A stretch of DNA of 64,000 nt from an uncultured Candidatus Melainabacteria bacterium (GTDB lineage: Bacteria; Cyanobacteriota; Vampirovibrionia; Gastranaerophilales; Gastranaerophilaceae). A program made the translations under genes and the position numbers. The DNA is taken from contig CAKVIN010000007.1 of assembly GCA_934754425.1 (NCBI GenBank), positions 1-64,000 on the forward strand, given 5' to 3'. Numbering within the stretch: position 1 is the first letter of the stretch; each line of letters opens with the position of its first letter. Below are positions 25,284 through 34,439 of the stretch, one piece after another. Under the pieces are notes generated by a model that was not told the DNA's origin, ran no database searches, and saw only the letters and a program-made list of their open reading frames with translations.

Positions 25284-25312
25284 TTGATATTTACTTTTGT
25301 TTTTGATTAAAT
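25284..25312 (+). promoter_or_regulatory. Candidate promoter of the tRNA-Leu gene
   Basis: TTGATA (25284-25289), 17-nt spacer, TTAAAT (25307-25312). The mature tRNA would begin about 60 nt after the start point. Confidence 0.4.
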
Positions 25313-25378
25313 GAAGACTGTGGCTAAAAATGTTTGTCACAGAACCTGTTTAGGGGTTGTATTTTGAAAATAGAATAT

Positions 25379-25462
25379 GCCGATGTGATGGAATTGGTAG
25401 ACGTGCCAGACTCAAAATCTGGTGTAGGCAACTACGTGCCGGTTCGACCCCGGCCATCGGCA
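25379..25462 (+). tRNA. trnL-CAA: tRNA-Leu (anticodon CAA)
   Basis: 84 nt. The acceptor stem GCCGATG pairs with CATCGGC, discriminator A. The anticodon arm is CCAGA-CTCAAAA-TCTGG, so the anticodon is CAA (reads UUG). A long variable arm (class II) and a T arm with GGTTCGACC are present. The 3' CCA is not encoded; T-rich sequence follows. Confidence 0.97.
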
Positions 25463-25487
25463 TTTTTATTTTACATTAGGCTATGTT

Positions 25488-25772
25488 ATGAGAATACAAA
25501 GTATACAGAATTATCCTTGTTCGCAAGTTTGTCGTGCGAATGTTATAAATAATCAGAAAAAATTAACAGGAGATGTTGCAAAACCAAAGAAACCATTGTC
25601 AGATGGTTTGAGTACGTTTGGGGCTTGGTTTGGTTTTGGAGTTGGATTGGATTTAGTTTCAAGAAAATGTCAGTTTTTTAAATCTCCTATGAAAAATTCT
25701 CTTGTTATAAATGGACTAATCGCCTCTGGCGCCGGCTTGCTTGCATATATACACGATAAGAAGAATTCTTAA
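25488..25772 (+). CDS. Small tagged hypothetical protein with Gly-rich hydrophobic helices
   Basis: 94 residues. The N-terminus 'MRIQSIQNYPCSQVCRANVI' fits the tag pattern seen elsewhere in this window. 'TFGAWFGFGVGLDLVS' and 'SLVINGLIASGAGLLAYIHD' are hydrophobic and Gly-rich, possibly two membrane hairpin segments, followed by a basic end. Its layout resembles the 103-residue protein at 23748. No family recognised. Confidence 0.65.
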   Translation: MRIQSIQNYPCSQVCRANVINNQKKLTGDVAKPKKPLSDGLSTFGAWFGFGVGLDLVSRKCQFFKSPMKNSLVINGLIASGAGLLAYIHDKKNS

Positions 25773-25894
25773 ACAAAATATAATTTGTTTTAAATAAATG
25801 AAGAAATGTAACAATTTTGTAAGAAGATTAAAGTTTTTAAAAAATATGCCGTAATAATTTATATATAAATGCTATTTTGTAACAGGAAGTTTTT

Positions 25895-28800
25895 ATGTCT
25901 ATAAAAAAATCTCAATTTACGCAAGAACGATTGAATATAAAATTACCAAAGAATTCTTCTAAATCAAAAAAACAATCAGAGCTTAAAACAATAGGTAAGT
26001 CTGAATCGCAAAATGCAGAAGAAAAGCTTACTTTTGCTATTGATACAAATGCAGACATAATTATTTCGAATATTAATATTGCCTTAATGAATCCAGAATC
26101 TATGGGGGCAAAAATATTATTACAAACATTACAACCTACAATAACCGAGCCATTAAATGGTATAACTATTGGTAATACAGATAAAAATGAACAACTGATG
26201 CAAGAAAAATTTGAATCATATTTTGCGCTACGTAATTATGTTTTTGGTAATGCTTCAGCTGATTTTAATAAAATGTTTTCCGATGTTAAATTTAAAGGTG
26301 GTTGCAAAGAAGCTGATATTGTTGCTTCTGCACATAAAGATGATTACGCAACTGTTACGAAAGAACAAATTTTAAATGAATTGCATGAAGAATATTTAAA
26401 ATCAGGAAGCGCAACAAAAAATGAAAATAATATAAAGACCGATAACGAAATATCTAAAACGGAAGGTAAAAATAATTCAACAAATAACACCACAAAAAAA
26501 GACACAAATGTTTTTTCTGAAGGTATTATATTGGGTGCTCATGGATTAACTAAAAGCCTTTTAAAAGATTGTTTTTATAAAATAAGTGATAATTTATATG
26601 TATTAAATCCGGAAGGAATAAAACACAGATTCCCAAACAGTAATATTAGTACGCTTGATGATTTAGTTAAAGCTTATAGAAACAATGAAATGGTATATAC
26701 AGAAAAAGAATTATTAAAAGATTATTCTATACCGCAAAAAACTGTAGATTTTTTATTTATAAAAAATGAAGACGGCACATATAGTCGCAATGCAGAAAGA
26801 TTTAGTTATGGATGTATTCCTGGAGACATTCCTGATTTAGGAAAATTATCTGACATTGATATAGAAATAGCTTTTTCTGAAAAAATTAGACGAAGTTATC
26901 ATAATAAGAGTGAAATATCTGGTTCAGAAATTAAAAAAAATCTTGAATACAATCTTGCTTTATATAAACTGGGCTATAAAAAATCACAATATTCTTGTGA
27001 TGAGGAAACGCTGAATAATATATTGGATTTGGTATTTTCTAAAATGAAAATATCAGATATTGTACAATATAATTTAAGTGATGTAATTAGAGAATTTGAT
27101 TCTCAAATAGATGGAGTTGTCAAATTTGAGGTACAACTTAATTTAATAATGACAGGAACAGATATCTCATCAAGTGATATATTTGAATCAATGTTAACTA
27201 CTTTGAGTAGTGATAAAAAATCAGCAAATATAGAAGATGAATTTACTTACGAATATTGTAAAAGTTTATTAGAGAGAATTAACAATACTTTAGAAAATTT
27301 AAAGTTAAATCCTGAAGCAAATAAAGATAAACTTGATGCATTATCTTTATTGTCTGAAGAAATTTCTGCAAAAATAAAAACGTATGAAATAATTCAAAAT
27401 TGTGATGAAACAGAATTAGCATATATTCTTGATGACAATACTCCATCAGAAGTAGTGGCTCGTTATATTGATAATAATTATAAAGATATAATAGGCAATC
27501 ATGAAGAATTTATGCAGTTGGTTAATAAATATTATGATGGTGCAAATAAATATAGTTTTGAAGATTGTGCAAAATTTTTGATTAAAATTTTAACAGCATA
27601 TGATTCTGATGAAACACCTGATATACAAATTACTGCAAAATTACTTGGTCAACTTTTAAAAACTCAAGATAAGGATTGTGAAAACTACGAGCCACTGTTT
27701 AACGCTCTTGATTCCGCAATTTGTAAATATTTAGAAAATAATGAGAATATTTCAACACAAGATTTTTTAAAGTTTTGCAAGGAAAATAATATATATGAAC
27801 AATTTAGAACAGAAGAAGAAATTAATGCAGAGTATTCAAAAATATTAGATGAGATAGGTGAATTATTCAAAGAACAAGCAAGCATTATTCAAAGAAATTT
27901 AGGTTATGAGCCTGATGAAAATAGTGAAGATGGCAAAAATTTGGCTATTATTAAACAGAAAATAGAAGATGCACAGTATAAATTAAATACACTTTCTATT
28001 GAAACATCTAGAGAAAATGCAGAGGCAACTTTTGAAGAATATTTCATAAAAATTATTGCAGAAAATACTAATACTAATTTAACATATGATGAAGTAAAAC
28101 AATTATTAAAACAAGGTACTAATATATCTGTAATTTTTGATGGACAACAATCTACGCCATCTAAAAATAAAAGTACGACACAACAATCTTCTTCCAGTGG
28201 TAATGTTGTGTTCAAAAGTTTAACAAAAGAAATTCATTCATATTTATCGGATGCAAAAAACACATTGAGAACATTGAAAGATCTTTCATCTTCATTTATT
28301 TCTAATAGAAATAAAGATAATTTGAAACAATACACAAAAACTTGTGATTATTGTAGTAATTTGATGAATGCATATAATGACCCTAAAGCGGCTTGTAATA
28401 CTATTGCTAAATCTATTGGCATTTCTACAAATTTTGTAAGTGCCTTGTTTTCTTATTTTGATGGCAAAGATGAAGATGGTGCGAGATCTTTAATGTTAGG
28501 AACAGCATATTCTATGTCACCTATAATGGGGGGAATATTACAAAATATCATAAATATAACAACCGCAATTGAAAAATACAAAGCTGATCCAGAAGGATAT
28601 GGTAAAAATTGGAAAAATATTTCTAATTTAGGTGATGCAAAAAATGTTTCTAAATTAAAATTAATTACAAAAATTTCATTAAACGTATTAGCTATAGTCG
28701 GGAATGCTGTCACCGGTGGGTTGTTGGGTGCTGTAGAAAGCGGACTAAAAACTGCAGAAAAAGTAATAACATTTGCTGCTTCTAAAATTCTTAAAACAAT

Positions 28801-29764
28801 TGATAAATGGAGTTCTAAATTACTTGGTAAACCTTTAACAACTTTGTTGACTAATTTGTGGCAACATTCTGGTGCTAAAAAACTTTGGCAAAAAACTGGT
28901 TTGAAAAAATTATTTAAAAAACTTGGTTTGACAAAACTTTGGAATAAAATATTTAAACCACAAAGTGATAAAAATACAAATAATGCCTCTGTTAGTATAG
29001 ATGAAAACTTTTTAAGAACATTTTTAAATGACTTAAGTTCTCTTGACGAAAATAAATATAATGATTTCAAGGAAAAATATTATTCTTTTTCAGAAGGTGG
29101 TGAAGTCATAATTGAAGGTAAAAAAGGAGAAGTTTATAAAGTTGGTGAAGACACTGTTATGGATACATATTCTAATGATAAGTTAACAGGTAAAATTGTA
29201 ATTCATAAAGATGGTTCAATAGATTATTATGAAATTGATGAAAAGGGAAATTTTAAAATAATTGCGACAAAAAATGCTGATGGGAAATTAACATATGTAA
29301 ATAATGATAATGGTACTACATTAAATGAAAAGCAGGATGTAATTAAGAAAAAATATGAAAATGGTGAATATGGTTTCGGTCAATCTTTTGATGCAGAAGC
29401 ATTTTATAGTGATTGTGTTAGTGCCGGTTGGAAAAATGATATTTATATAACTAATAAAAAAGATGCTATTACAATGCTCTATGATTGGTTTAATGAAGGT
29501 AAAAGTGTAGATGACTTTTTTAAAACATACGGTGCCGGTGCAAATTGGGAACAAAAAAATGATAATGATTCGGGGCAAACTGGCGGTAGCTCAAATAATT
29601 CTGGAAATACTACCGGCGGGTATTGTCCGGATGGTAGTTGGAGCCCGATTGCCGGAAGTGGTTGGGGCTCTGTGATGGATGGAGTAATTGGTGTCGGCGG
29701 GCATGGTGGAACTCCTGTGCTCGGTGGTGGCGGCGGACGTCCGGAAAACAACAGTTACCATTAA
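25895..29764 (+). CDS. Very large orphan protein (1289 residues)
   Basis: I recognise no family. N-terminal about 45 residues are Lys/Ser-rich and without a signal peptide. Residues about 100-760 are charged and mainly helical. About 870-965 is more hydrophobic, including 'SLNVLAIVGNAVTGGLLGAV' near 928-947, a possible membrane or membrane-inserting helix pair. Residues 993-1019 are three tandem 9-residue cationic amphipathic repeats of the form G-x-K-K-L-W/F-x-K-x. About 1060-1150 is strand-rich with MORN/YD-like steps ('GKIVIHKDGSIDYYEIDEKG'). The end (about 1225-1289) is a Gly/Asn/Ser-rich tail. The composition suggests a surface or effector-like protein, but this is a guess. AT-rich codons; start preceded by AGGAAG. 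Confidence 0.8.
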   Translation: MSIKKSQFTQERLNIKLPKNSSKSKKQSELKTIGKSESQNAEEKLTFAIDTNADIIISNINIALMNPESMGAKILLQTLQPTITEPLNGITIGNTDKNEQLMQEKFESYFALRNYVFGNASADFNKMFSDVKFKGGCKEADIVASAHKDDYATVTKEQILNELHEEYLKSGSATKNENNIKTDNEISKTEGKNNSTNNTTKKDTNVFSEGIILGAHGLTKSLLKDCFYKISDNLYVLNPEGIKHRFPNSNISTLDDLVKAYRNNEMVYTEKELLKDYSIPQKTVDFLFIKNEDGTYSRNAERFSYGCIPGDIPDLGKLSDIDIEIAFSEKIRRSYHNKSEISGSEIKKNLEYNLALYKLGYKKSQYSCDEETLNNILDLVFSKMKISDIVQYNLSDVIREFDSQIDGVVKFEVQLNLIMTGTDISSSDIFESMLTTLSSDKKSANIEDEFTYEYCKSLLERINNTLENLKLNPEANKDKLDALSLLSEEISAKIKTYEIIQNCDETELAYILDDNTPSEVVARYIDNNYKDIIGNHEEFMQLVNKYYDGANKYSFEDCAKFLIKILTAYDSDETPDIQITAKLLGQLLKTQDKDCENYEPLFNALDSAICKYLENNENISTQDFLKFCKENNIYEQFRTEEEINAEYSKILDEIGELFKEQASIIQRNLGYEPDENSEDGKNLAIIKQKIEDAQYKLNTLSIETSRENAEATFEEYFIKIIAENTNTNLTYDEVKQLLKQGTNISVIFDGQQSTPSKNKSTTQQSSSSGNVVFKSLTKEIHSYLSDAKNTLRTLKDLSSSFISNRNKDNLKQYTKTCDYCSNLMNAYNDPKAACNTIAKSIGISTNFVSALFSYFDGKDEDGARSLMLGTAYSMSPIMGGILQNIINITTAIEKYKADPEGYGKNWKNISNLGDAKNVSKLKLITKISLNVLAIVGNAVTGGLLGAVESGLKTAEKVITFAASKILKTIDKWSSKLLGKPLTTLLTNLWQHSGAKKLWQKTGLKKLFKKLGLTKLWNKIFKPQSDKNTNNASVSIDENFLRTFLNDLSSLDENKYNDFKEKYYSFSEGGEVIIEGKKGEVYKVGEDTVMDTYSNDKLTGKIVIHKDGSIDYYEIDEKGNFKIIATKNADGKLTYVNNDNGTTLNEKQDVIKKKYENGEYGFGQSFDAEAFYSDCVSAGWKNDIYITNKKDAITMLYDWFNEGKSVDDFFKTYGAGANWEQKNDNDSGQTGGSSNNSGNTTGGYCPDGSWSPIAGSGWGSVMDGVIGVGGHGGTPVLGGGGGRPENNSYH

Positions 29765-29794
29765 TTAGGAAATTAAATTGTTAATAAAGTTTAA

Positions 29795-29826
29795 ATATAG
29801 TAAAATCAATATTGATTTTACTATAT
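29795..29826. promoter_or_regulatory. 32-bp perfect palindrome upstream of the GH13-like gene
   Basis: ATATAGTAAAATCAAT (29795-29810) is followed at once by its exact reverse complement (29811-29826). It lies 16 nt before the ATG of the GH13-like gene, just 5' of GAGGG. There is no T-run after it, so a strong operator or a leader hairpin is as likely as a terminator for the large gene upstream. Confidence 0.6.
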
Positions 29827-29841
29827 GGAAATTGAGGGTGT

Positions 29842-32121
29842 ATGAAAAGTATTTCTAATGAATTAAAAAATAAAATCGTTGATTTTTATAATATATTGAA
29901 AAACAAATATCCTGAATCTTTGATTTCTGAAGATAGAAAAGCTGATTTTGATTTAAAAATTCAAAAATACGGATATCTTCCTTATCCATATCTTAAAGCT
30001 TTAGAAGAATTATCAGAAGCAGAAACTTTATATTGCCTAGAACGTAAATTAGAAAAAGAAGGAACTATTAAGGATGGTGTTTTACAATTTTCTGACGTAA
30101 GTGTTTTAGCAAGAAATAATGTTAATAATTCTTCTTGGATTAAAAGAGAAGGACATGATATAAAACTTATTAACCTTATGGCGCTGGGAAATGATAATAA
30201 TACTAATTTTTTTGATTGGTTAAAGCAAATAATAATATTGCCTACCGGAAATTTATCAAATAAAATTTTTAATACAACTATTTATTTAACTCCTTTTCAT
30301 CCACGAGCTTTTGGATGTGCATATATTCCGCAAGCTTCTTGTGTGGATTCTTTATTAGAGGATAAAGCTATTTTAAAGGAAACTGGATTAAACGCTGATG
30401 AACAGGTTAAAATGTTTATAACTTTGGCTCAACTTGCCGGACATCCGGTTATTTATGATATTTTGCCACAAACAGGCAGGTATTCAAAAGTCGTACTTGC
30501 TAATCCTAGTTGTGTAAGATGGTTTGATGTACATGCACTTATTAAGAGAATTAACACTGCACTTGATAATGTTTGGCGTGTATCTGAGCATAAAGTTCTT
30601 TCTAAAGATTTGTTAGATAAATATTCAAAAGAAGAATTAAATGAGGGTATTGAAACATACAAAAAAATTCTTCTTGGTCAAAGAAAATTTACTATTACGG
30701 AGCATATAAAAGAAATTCTTAAACAAATTGACAATGATATAAATCTAAGAAAATTTAAAAAAGCAATTTGCCAAGAAATGCAAGATGAGAAAAATCAAAA
30801 GCTTATACAGAAGAAGGCAAAGGCGGTTATCCAAAAATGTTTGAATATAACTTCTGAAATTATAACAGAAGCGGAGATTCAAAACCGAGAAGAAGTAGAA
30901 TTAGCGTTAATCAAAAATGGATTATGGCCATTACCAGGGGGTGCTTGGAATTCAGCAAGTGTTCCGGTTTTTGATAAGATGGCAAAAAATGCTTTATATC
31001 CAATGATGAAACATTATAATTATAAAAACGAAGATGTGACAAAATTTGCTAATCTTGATTGTCAATCGCCTTTTTATTTTGTATTTTTTGAAAATGGTAA
31101 ATACAATGAAGAGGTTATTGAGTTTTATATAAATTATGTTAAAAATTTAGTAAAGAATTTTAATTTTGACGGAGTTCGTATTGACCACGTAAACCACGTA
31201 ATAGATGAGTTATCAGAGAAGGATAATGTACCTATTAGTTATAGAATACCAAAAATTGTTCTTAAAAAATTAAATGATGAATTAAAAACAATTTCGCCTT
31301 ATTTTGTTTCTATAGCTGAATACATGTTGTGGGATAATTTTTATAAAGAATACCATGAAGATATGAATTTTGATGTTCTTTTGGGAAATGATATTCCGGC
31401 ACAATATTTAAAAACTCCCAAGGTTATTGATATTGATAACTATAATTTAGCTCAATACAATCGTACTTTAGGAAATGATAATTATTTATCAGTTTTAAAA
31501 ACATATAACAATCAAGATGGAGAATATAAATATCTAGATCAATATCCTGCACAATTAGGTTCTGCAGGGGCTTTATTCAAATGGTTCAAATACAAATTTT
31601 TTCCAGGAGGTTATTATTCACAACGTCCAATGATGTATGTTGATGGTGATGAATCTTTCTCAAAGGGTGGAATTGAAGAAACTATTTGTAATGAAGTGTT
31701 TTTAAAACGAGGTAATGATTATAATTTCTTTGCTAAGTTTGATGCAATTGACAGATTTGCAAAAGATAATCAAATTATTTGTTTTGGAGAAGCCCATGTT
31801 TTGCATTTTGAAGAAAATGGTTTTGTTTATTGGCAAATCCAAAATAATAATCCCGATGATACATTATTAATTATTGCTAATTATAAAGCACCAAAAGAAA
31901 AGTTTTTTGATGATAATAGTAAAACTTTTGAATATAAATTAGGCGATTTTATTACTAATAATACGGTACAATTAAATGAAAACTATGCATTTGTTTCTGA
32001 ATATATTTTTAATGGAATAGATTATGTAGAAGAAAAATTTGATGATAAAATAAATTCTTTATGCATAGAAAAATTATTACCGGCAGAGTTTAGAATTTTT
32101 AAAATAAACAAAATTTTATAA
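29842..32121 (+). CDS. Divergent GH13 (alpha-amylase superfamily) protein
   Basis: 759 residues, intracellular (no signal peptide). The barrel is shown by 'FDGVRIDHVNHVID' with the predicted nucleophile D448 and R446 (family 'GfRxDxxxH'), and 'VSIAEYM' with the predicted acid/base E493. The usual DxxxNH of strand 3 seems to correspond to 'VIYDILPQTGRYS', without the His. The fourth His-Asp motif is not obvious. Substrate cannot be assigned; the neighbourhood (GH57, glycogen synthase) favours an alpha-glucan. The extra N-terminal about 110 residues are helical and unknown. Catalytic competence is uncertain. Confidence 0.75.
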   Translation: MKSISNELKNKIVDFYNILKNKYPESLISEDRKADFDLKIQKYGYLPYPYLKALEELSEAETLYCLERKLEKEGTIKDGVLQFSDVSVLARNNVNNSSWIKREGHDIKLINLMALGNDNNTNFFDWLKQIIILPTGNLSNKIFNTTIYLTPFHPRAFGCAYIPQASCVDSLLEDKAILKETGLNADEQVKMFITLAQLAGHPVIYDILPQTGRYSKVVLANPSCVRWFDVHALIKRINTALDNVWRVSEHKVLSKDLLDKYSKEELNEGIETYKKILLGQRKFTITEHIKEILKQIDNDINLRKFKKAICQEMQDEKNQKLIQKKAKAVIQKCLNITSEIITEAEIQNREEVELALIKNGLWPLPGGAWNSASVPVFDKMAKNALYPMMKHYNYKNEDVTKFANLDCQSPFYFVFFENGKYNEEVIEFYINYVKNLVKNFNFDGVRIDHVNHVIDELSEKDNVPISYRIPKIVLKKLNDELKTISPYFVSIAEYMLWDNFYKEYHEDMNFDVLLGNDIPAQYLKTPKVIDIDNYNLAQYNRTLGNDNYLSVLKTYNNQDGEYKYLDQYPAQLGSAGALFKWFKYKFFPGGYYSQRPMMYVDGDESFSKGGIEETICNEVFLKRGNDYNFFAKFDAIDRFAKDNQIICFGEAHVLHFEENGFVYWQIQNNNPDDTLLIIANYKAPKEKFFDDNSKTFEYKLGDFITNNTVQLNENYAFVSEYIFNGIDYVEEKFDDKINSLCIEKLLPAEFRIFKINKIL

Positions 32122-32193
32122 TGTTATACGAAATAATACCTATTGCACATATTAAAAAAATTTGGTATTATATTCCCCAAAAGGGGTTATGTT

Positions 32194-33288
32194 GTGCAAA
32201 TTCTACCTGTATCTTGGATTTCTAAATTAAATACCCGACAAGTTAAAAGTGGCGTGTGTGATAGTGGTACAAAATTTTATGATTTTAATACTCAAAATGA
32301 GTGTGTAAATGTTTCTTTTGAAGCAAATACCTCAGAAGGCGGACCCTTAAAAAAACTGAGGCGGATTAAATGTCCATATTTTGGTGTCGAAATGATACTG
32401 GGAAGTGAACTCACCGGTATAGAAAAGAAATTGGATAAATGTAAAAATGTGAAGGATGTTGTTTCTGTTTTATCTAAATATAAAAAACACATGCAAAAAA
32501 CTGAAAAGAAAATTTTCAAACGCTTTGAAGTATGTGCTAAAACTCATCCTGATTTTCAAATGCAAGATTGTTTAAAGATGTGGTACAATGGCGCAATTAC
32601 AAAACTTAAATTAGAAGAATTTAATGTTTTAGATGATGTTGATAAAATTTCCTTAAAACTTTCCCCTGCGAATGCATTGGCAGTTCATTCCAAGACAACA
32701 CGTTGTAGGCAAATTATCTTAGAAAATGATAAGGAAGATACTTTTAAACGAAAAACATTAATAGATTCTTTAAAAGAAATAACTCCAAATAAAAATGAGC
32801 GTAGAACTTTTGGAGAATTAATAGATAGAGCAGTATATTTACCGACATCCGGCTCTAGCGAAAATGCTTTTATTGTTAAATATGCAAATAGAACACATTT
32901 AGAAATTGCTAAAAGATTTTTAAGGCCTTCAGTTGCAACTATTGAACACGTCAAACCTAATAGTCGTAAGGGAGATAACGCTATGGGTAATTTTATATTG
33001 GCATCTGGTGGGGCAAACTGTTTACGTTCCAATATGCCGCTTTATAAATTTGTAAAAATGTTTCCTAATATACCAAAATATTGTCAAAATTATATAAATC
33101 AAATTATGGAATACATATCAAAAGGTTGGTTAAAGGGCAATGAAACTTATCCTTATAAAATAAGGAGCACTCTTGCAACAGAATCAAAGGGTACAATTTT
33201 ATTGGATTTATCCAATTATAAATATGATGAAAAACAAGCTATAAAAGCAGAACGCAAAGCCCATTATAGAAGAAAATCAAAGAGTTAA
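32194..33288 (+). CDS. HNH-endonuclease-like tagged protein
   Basis: About 364 residues from a GTG at 32194, with AAGGGG 7 nt upstream (a TTG at 32143 is an in-frame alternative). The N-terminus 'MQILPVSWISKLN' and 'CVNVSFEAN' fit the shared tag. The C-terminal half has an HNH-type core: E251-H252 in 'TIEHVKPNSRKGDNAMGNFI', then 'GGANCLRSNMPL', as in HNH nucleases ('eHi.P.s.Gg...N...a....N..R...pl'). The middle is helical. The gene ends tail to tail with the CheR-like gene, their stop codons overlapping by 4 nt. Confidence 0.6.
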   Translation: MQILPVSWISKLNTRQVKSGVCDSGTKFYDFNTQNECVNVSFEANTSEGGPLKKLRRIKCPYFGVEMILGSELTGIEKKLDKCKNVKDVVSVLSKYKKHMQKTEKKIFKRFEVCAKTHPDFQMQDCLKMWYNGAITKLKLEEFNVLDDVDKISLKLSPANALAVHSKTTRCRQIILENDKEDTFKRKTLIDSLKEITPNKNERRTFGELIDRAVYLPTSGSSENAFIVKYANRTHLEIAKRFLRPSVATIEHVKPNSRKGDNAMGNFILASGGANCLRSNMPLYKFVKMFPNIPKYCQNYINQIMEYISKGWLKGNETYPYKIRSTLATESKGTILLDLSNYKYDEKQAIKAERKAHYRRKSKS

Positions 33289-34049
33289 ATTTTTTCATAT
33301 AAATTCTTAAAAACTTCTTTAAAACCAAAATGCTCCATACAAGATTTTATGTCAAAAAATCTGGAATCATGATCTCCGATGGCAAAAAGGCTTCCAGATT
33401 TCAAAAATTTTGATGCTGTTTGAATAAATTCTTCTATTTTATCATCCAAAAAATATCCTAAAATATTTCTACAAAGCAAAATTGTATTTGAATTATCTTT
33501 TAGTTCTTTAATTTTTTCAAACATATTACCTTGATGAAAATTAACATTTTTTGTTAAAATTTCTTTCACTTTCAATGTCTTTTCGCTTTGCAATCCTTTA
33601 TCACCAGCAATTTCTAATTTTTTATCTGTTTTTTCAAAATAATCTTCATAGTTTTCAATTTCGGTTTGAAGCTGCATTCTATCACTCAAACAAGTTTTTA
33701 AATATCCGCTATTAGCAACTTTTACAATTTCATCATCCAAATCGTATGCCATTATTGGAAAAAATTTTATAGTATCAGTTTTATCTTTAGAATTTTCATA
33801 GATAGAAATAATATTTGTATAAGCTTCTGAACCATCAGAGGCAGCAAACATCAGCGTATTGACGCTCTCTTTATCTTTAAAATGTTCTATTTCATAATTA
33901 GCTAGTCTTTTCCAATCCATATCTTCACGAAAAAGCCAGCTGTTACAACCAAATTCATCTCCATCTTTTGCCTTATAAAATCTTCCGGTAGAGCTAAATG
34001 TGGGATTTATGTTTCCAAAATTTATCTTCATAATTTTATCAAACCTCAT
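33285..34049 (-). CDS. CheR-like SAM-dependent methyltransferase
   Basis: 254 residues. The fold is read from 'LMFAASDGSEAYTNIISIYE' (CheR 'wsaGcstGEEpYSlAi'), 'PIMAYDLDDEIVKVANSGYL' ('atDid..al..A..G.Y') and 'TILLCRNILGYFLDDKIEEF' plus 'LKSGSLFAIGDHD' (CheR 'DlifCRNvliYf', 'L.pgG.l.lG.sE'). Standard CheR N-terminal helices are missing and no chemoreceptor or Che gene is nearby, so the substrate is unlikely to be a chemoreceptor. An inner Met gives the tagged start 'MKINFGNINPTFSSTGRFYK'; either start is possible. Confidence 0.65.
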   Translation of the reverse strand: MRFDKIMKINFGNINPTFSSTGRFYKAKDGDEFGCNSWLFREDMDWKRLANYEIEHFKDKESVNTLMFAASDGSEAYTNIISIYENSKDKTDTIKFFPIMAYDLDDEIVKVANSGYLKTCLSDRMQLQTEIENYEDYFEKTDKKLEIAGDKGLQSEKTLKVKEILTKNVNFHQGNMFEKIKELKDNSNTILLCRNILGYFLDDKIEEFIQTASKFLKSGSLFAIGDHDSRFFDIKSCMEHFGFKEVFKNLYEKI

Positions 34050-34141
34050 AAAAAATAATTTTGCTATTCTTTTTAATCAATAATTCAGGTAATGAAATAA
34101 CCTTTCAAACTTTATATTCTGATTATGGAGGAATTTTTTTT

Positions 34142-34438
34142 ATGTTAAAAGAATTAAACAAAGATAATTTTATTCATGAAACGACAACAGGTTTAAAATT
34201 AATCGAATTTTACGCTACATGGTGCGGATATTGTGCTAAACAAGAAAAAGAACTTCTTCAAATGGATAAAATATATATAGGACAAGTTGATGTTGATAGT
34301 AATGAAGAATTGGTTAAAAGACTTAGCATTCGTTCTTTCCCGACATTTTTAGTTCTTCAAAACGGGCGAGAAATGGAACGATTTAGCGGTTTTAGAAAAA
34401 AAGAAGAACTGATGAATGTTTTAATCAAATATATGTAA
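34142..34438 (+). CDS. Thioredoxin
   Basis: 98 residues from ATG 34142, which has GGAGGAA about 8 nt upstream; the longer frame from 34061 lacks a ribosome-binding site. The active site is W27-C28-G-Y-C31, followed by 'IYIGQVDVDSNEEL' and the cis-proline 'IRSFPTFLVLQNG'. The second active-site residue pair GY instead of GP is a common variant. General dithiol-disulfide reductant. Confidence 0.93.
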   Translation: MLKELNKDNFIHETTTGLKLIEFYATWCGYCAKQEKELLQMDKIYIGQVDVDSNEELVKRLSIRSFPTFLVLQNGREMERFSGFRKKEELMNVLIKYM

Positions 34439-34439
34439 C

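Noticed and set aside
25379..25462. tRNA gene as integration site of a mobile island
   Set aside because: No integrase, no repeated tRNA 3' end downstream that I could find, and no change of gene style at the boundary.
28453..29070. 205-residue frame opposite the 1289-residue gene
   Set aside because: Antisense shadow; hydrophobic composition follows from the Lys-rich sense strand.
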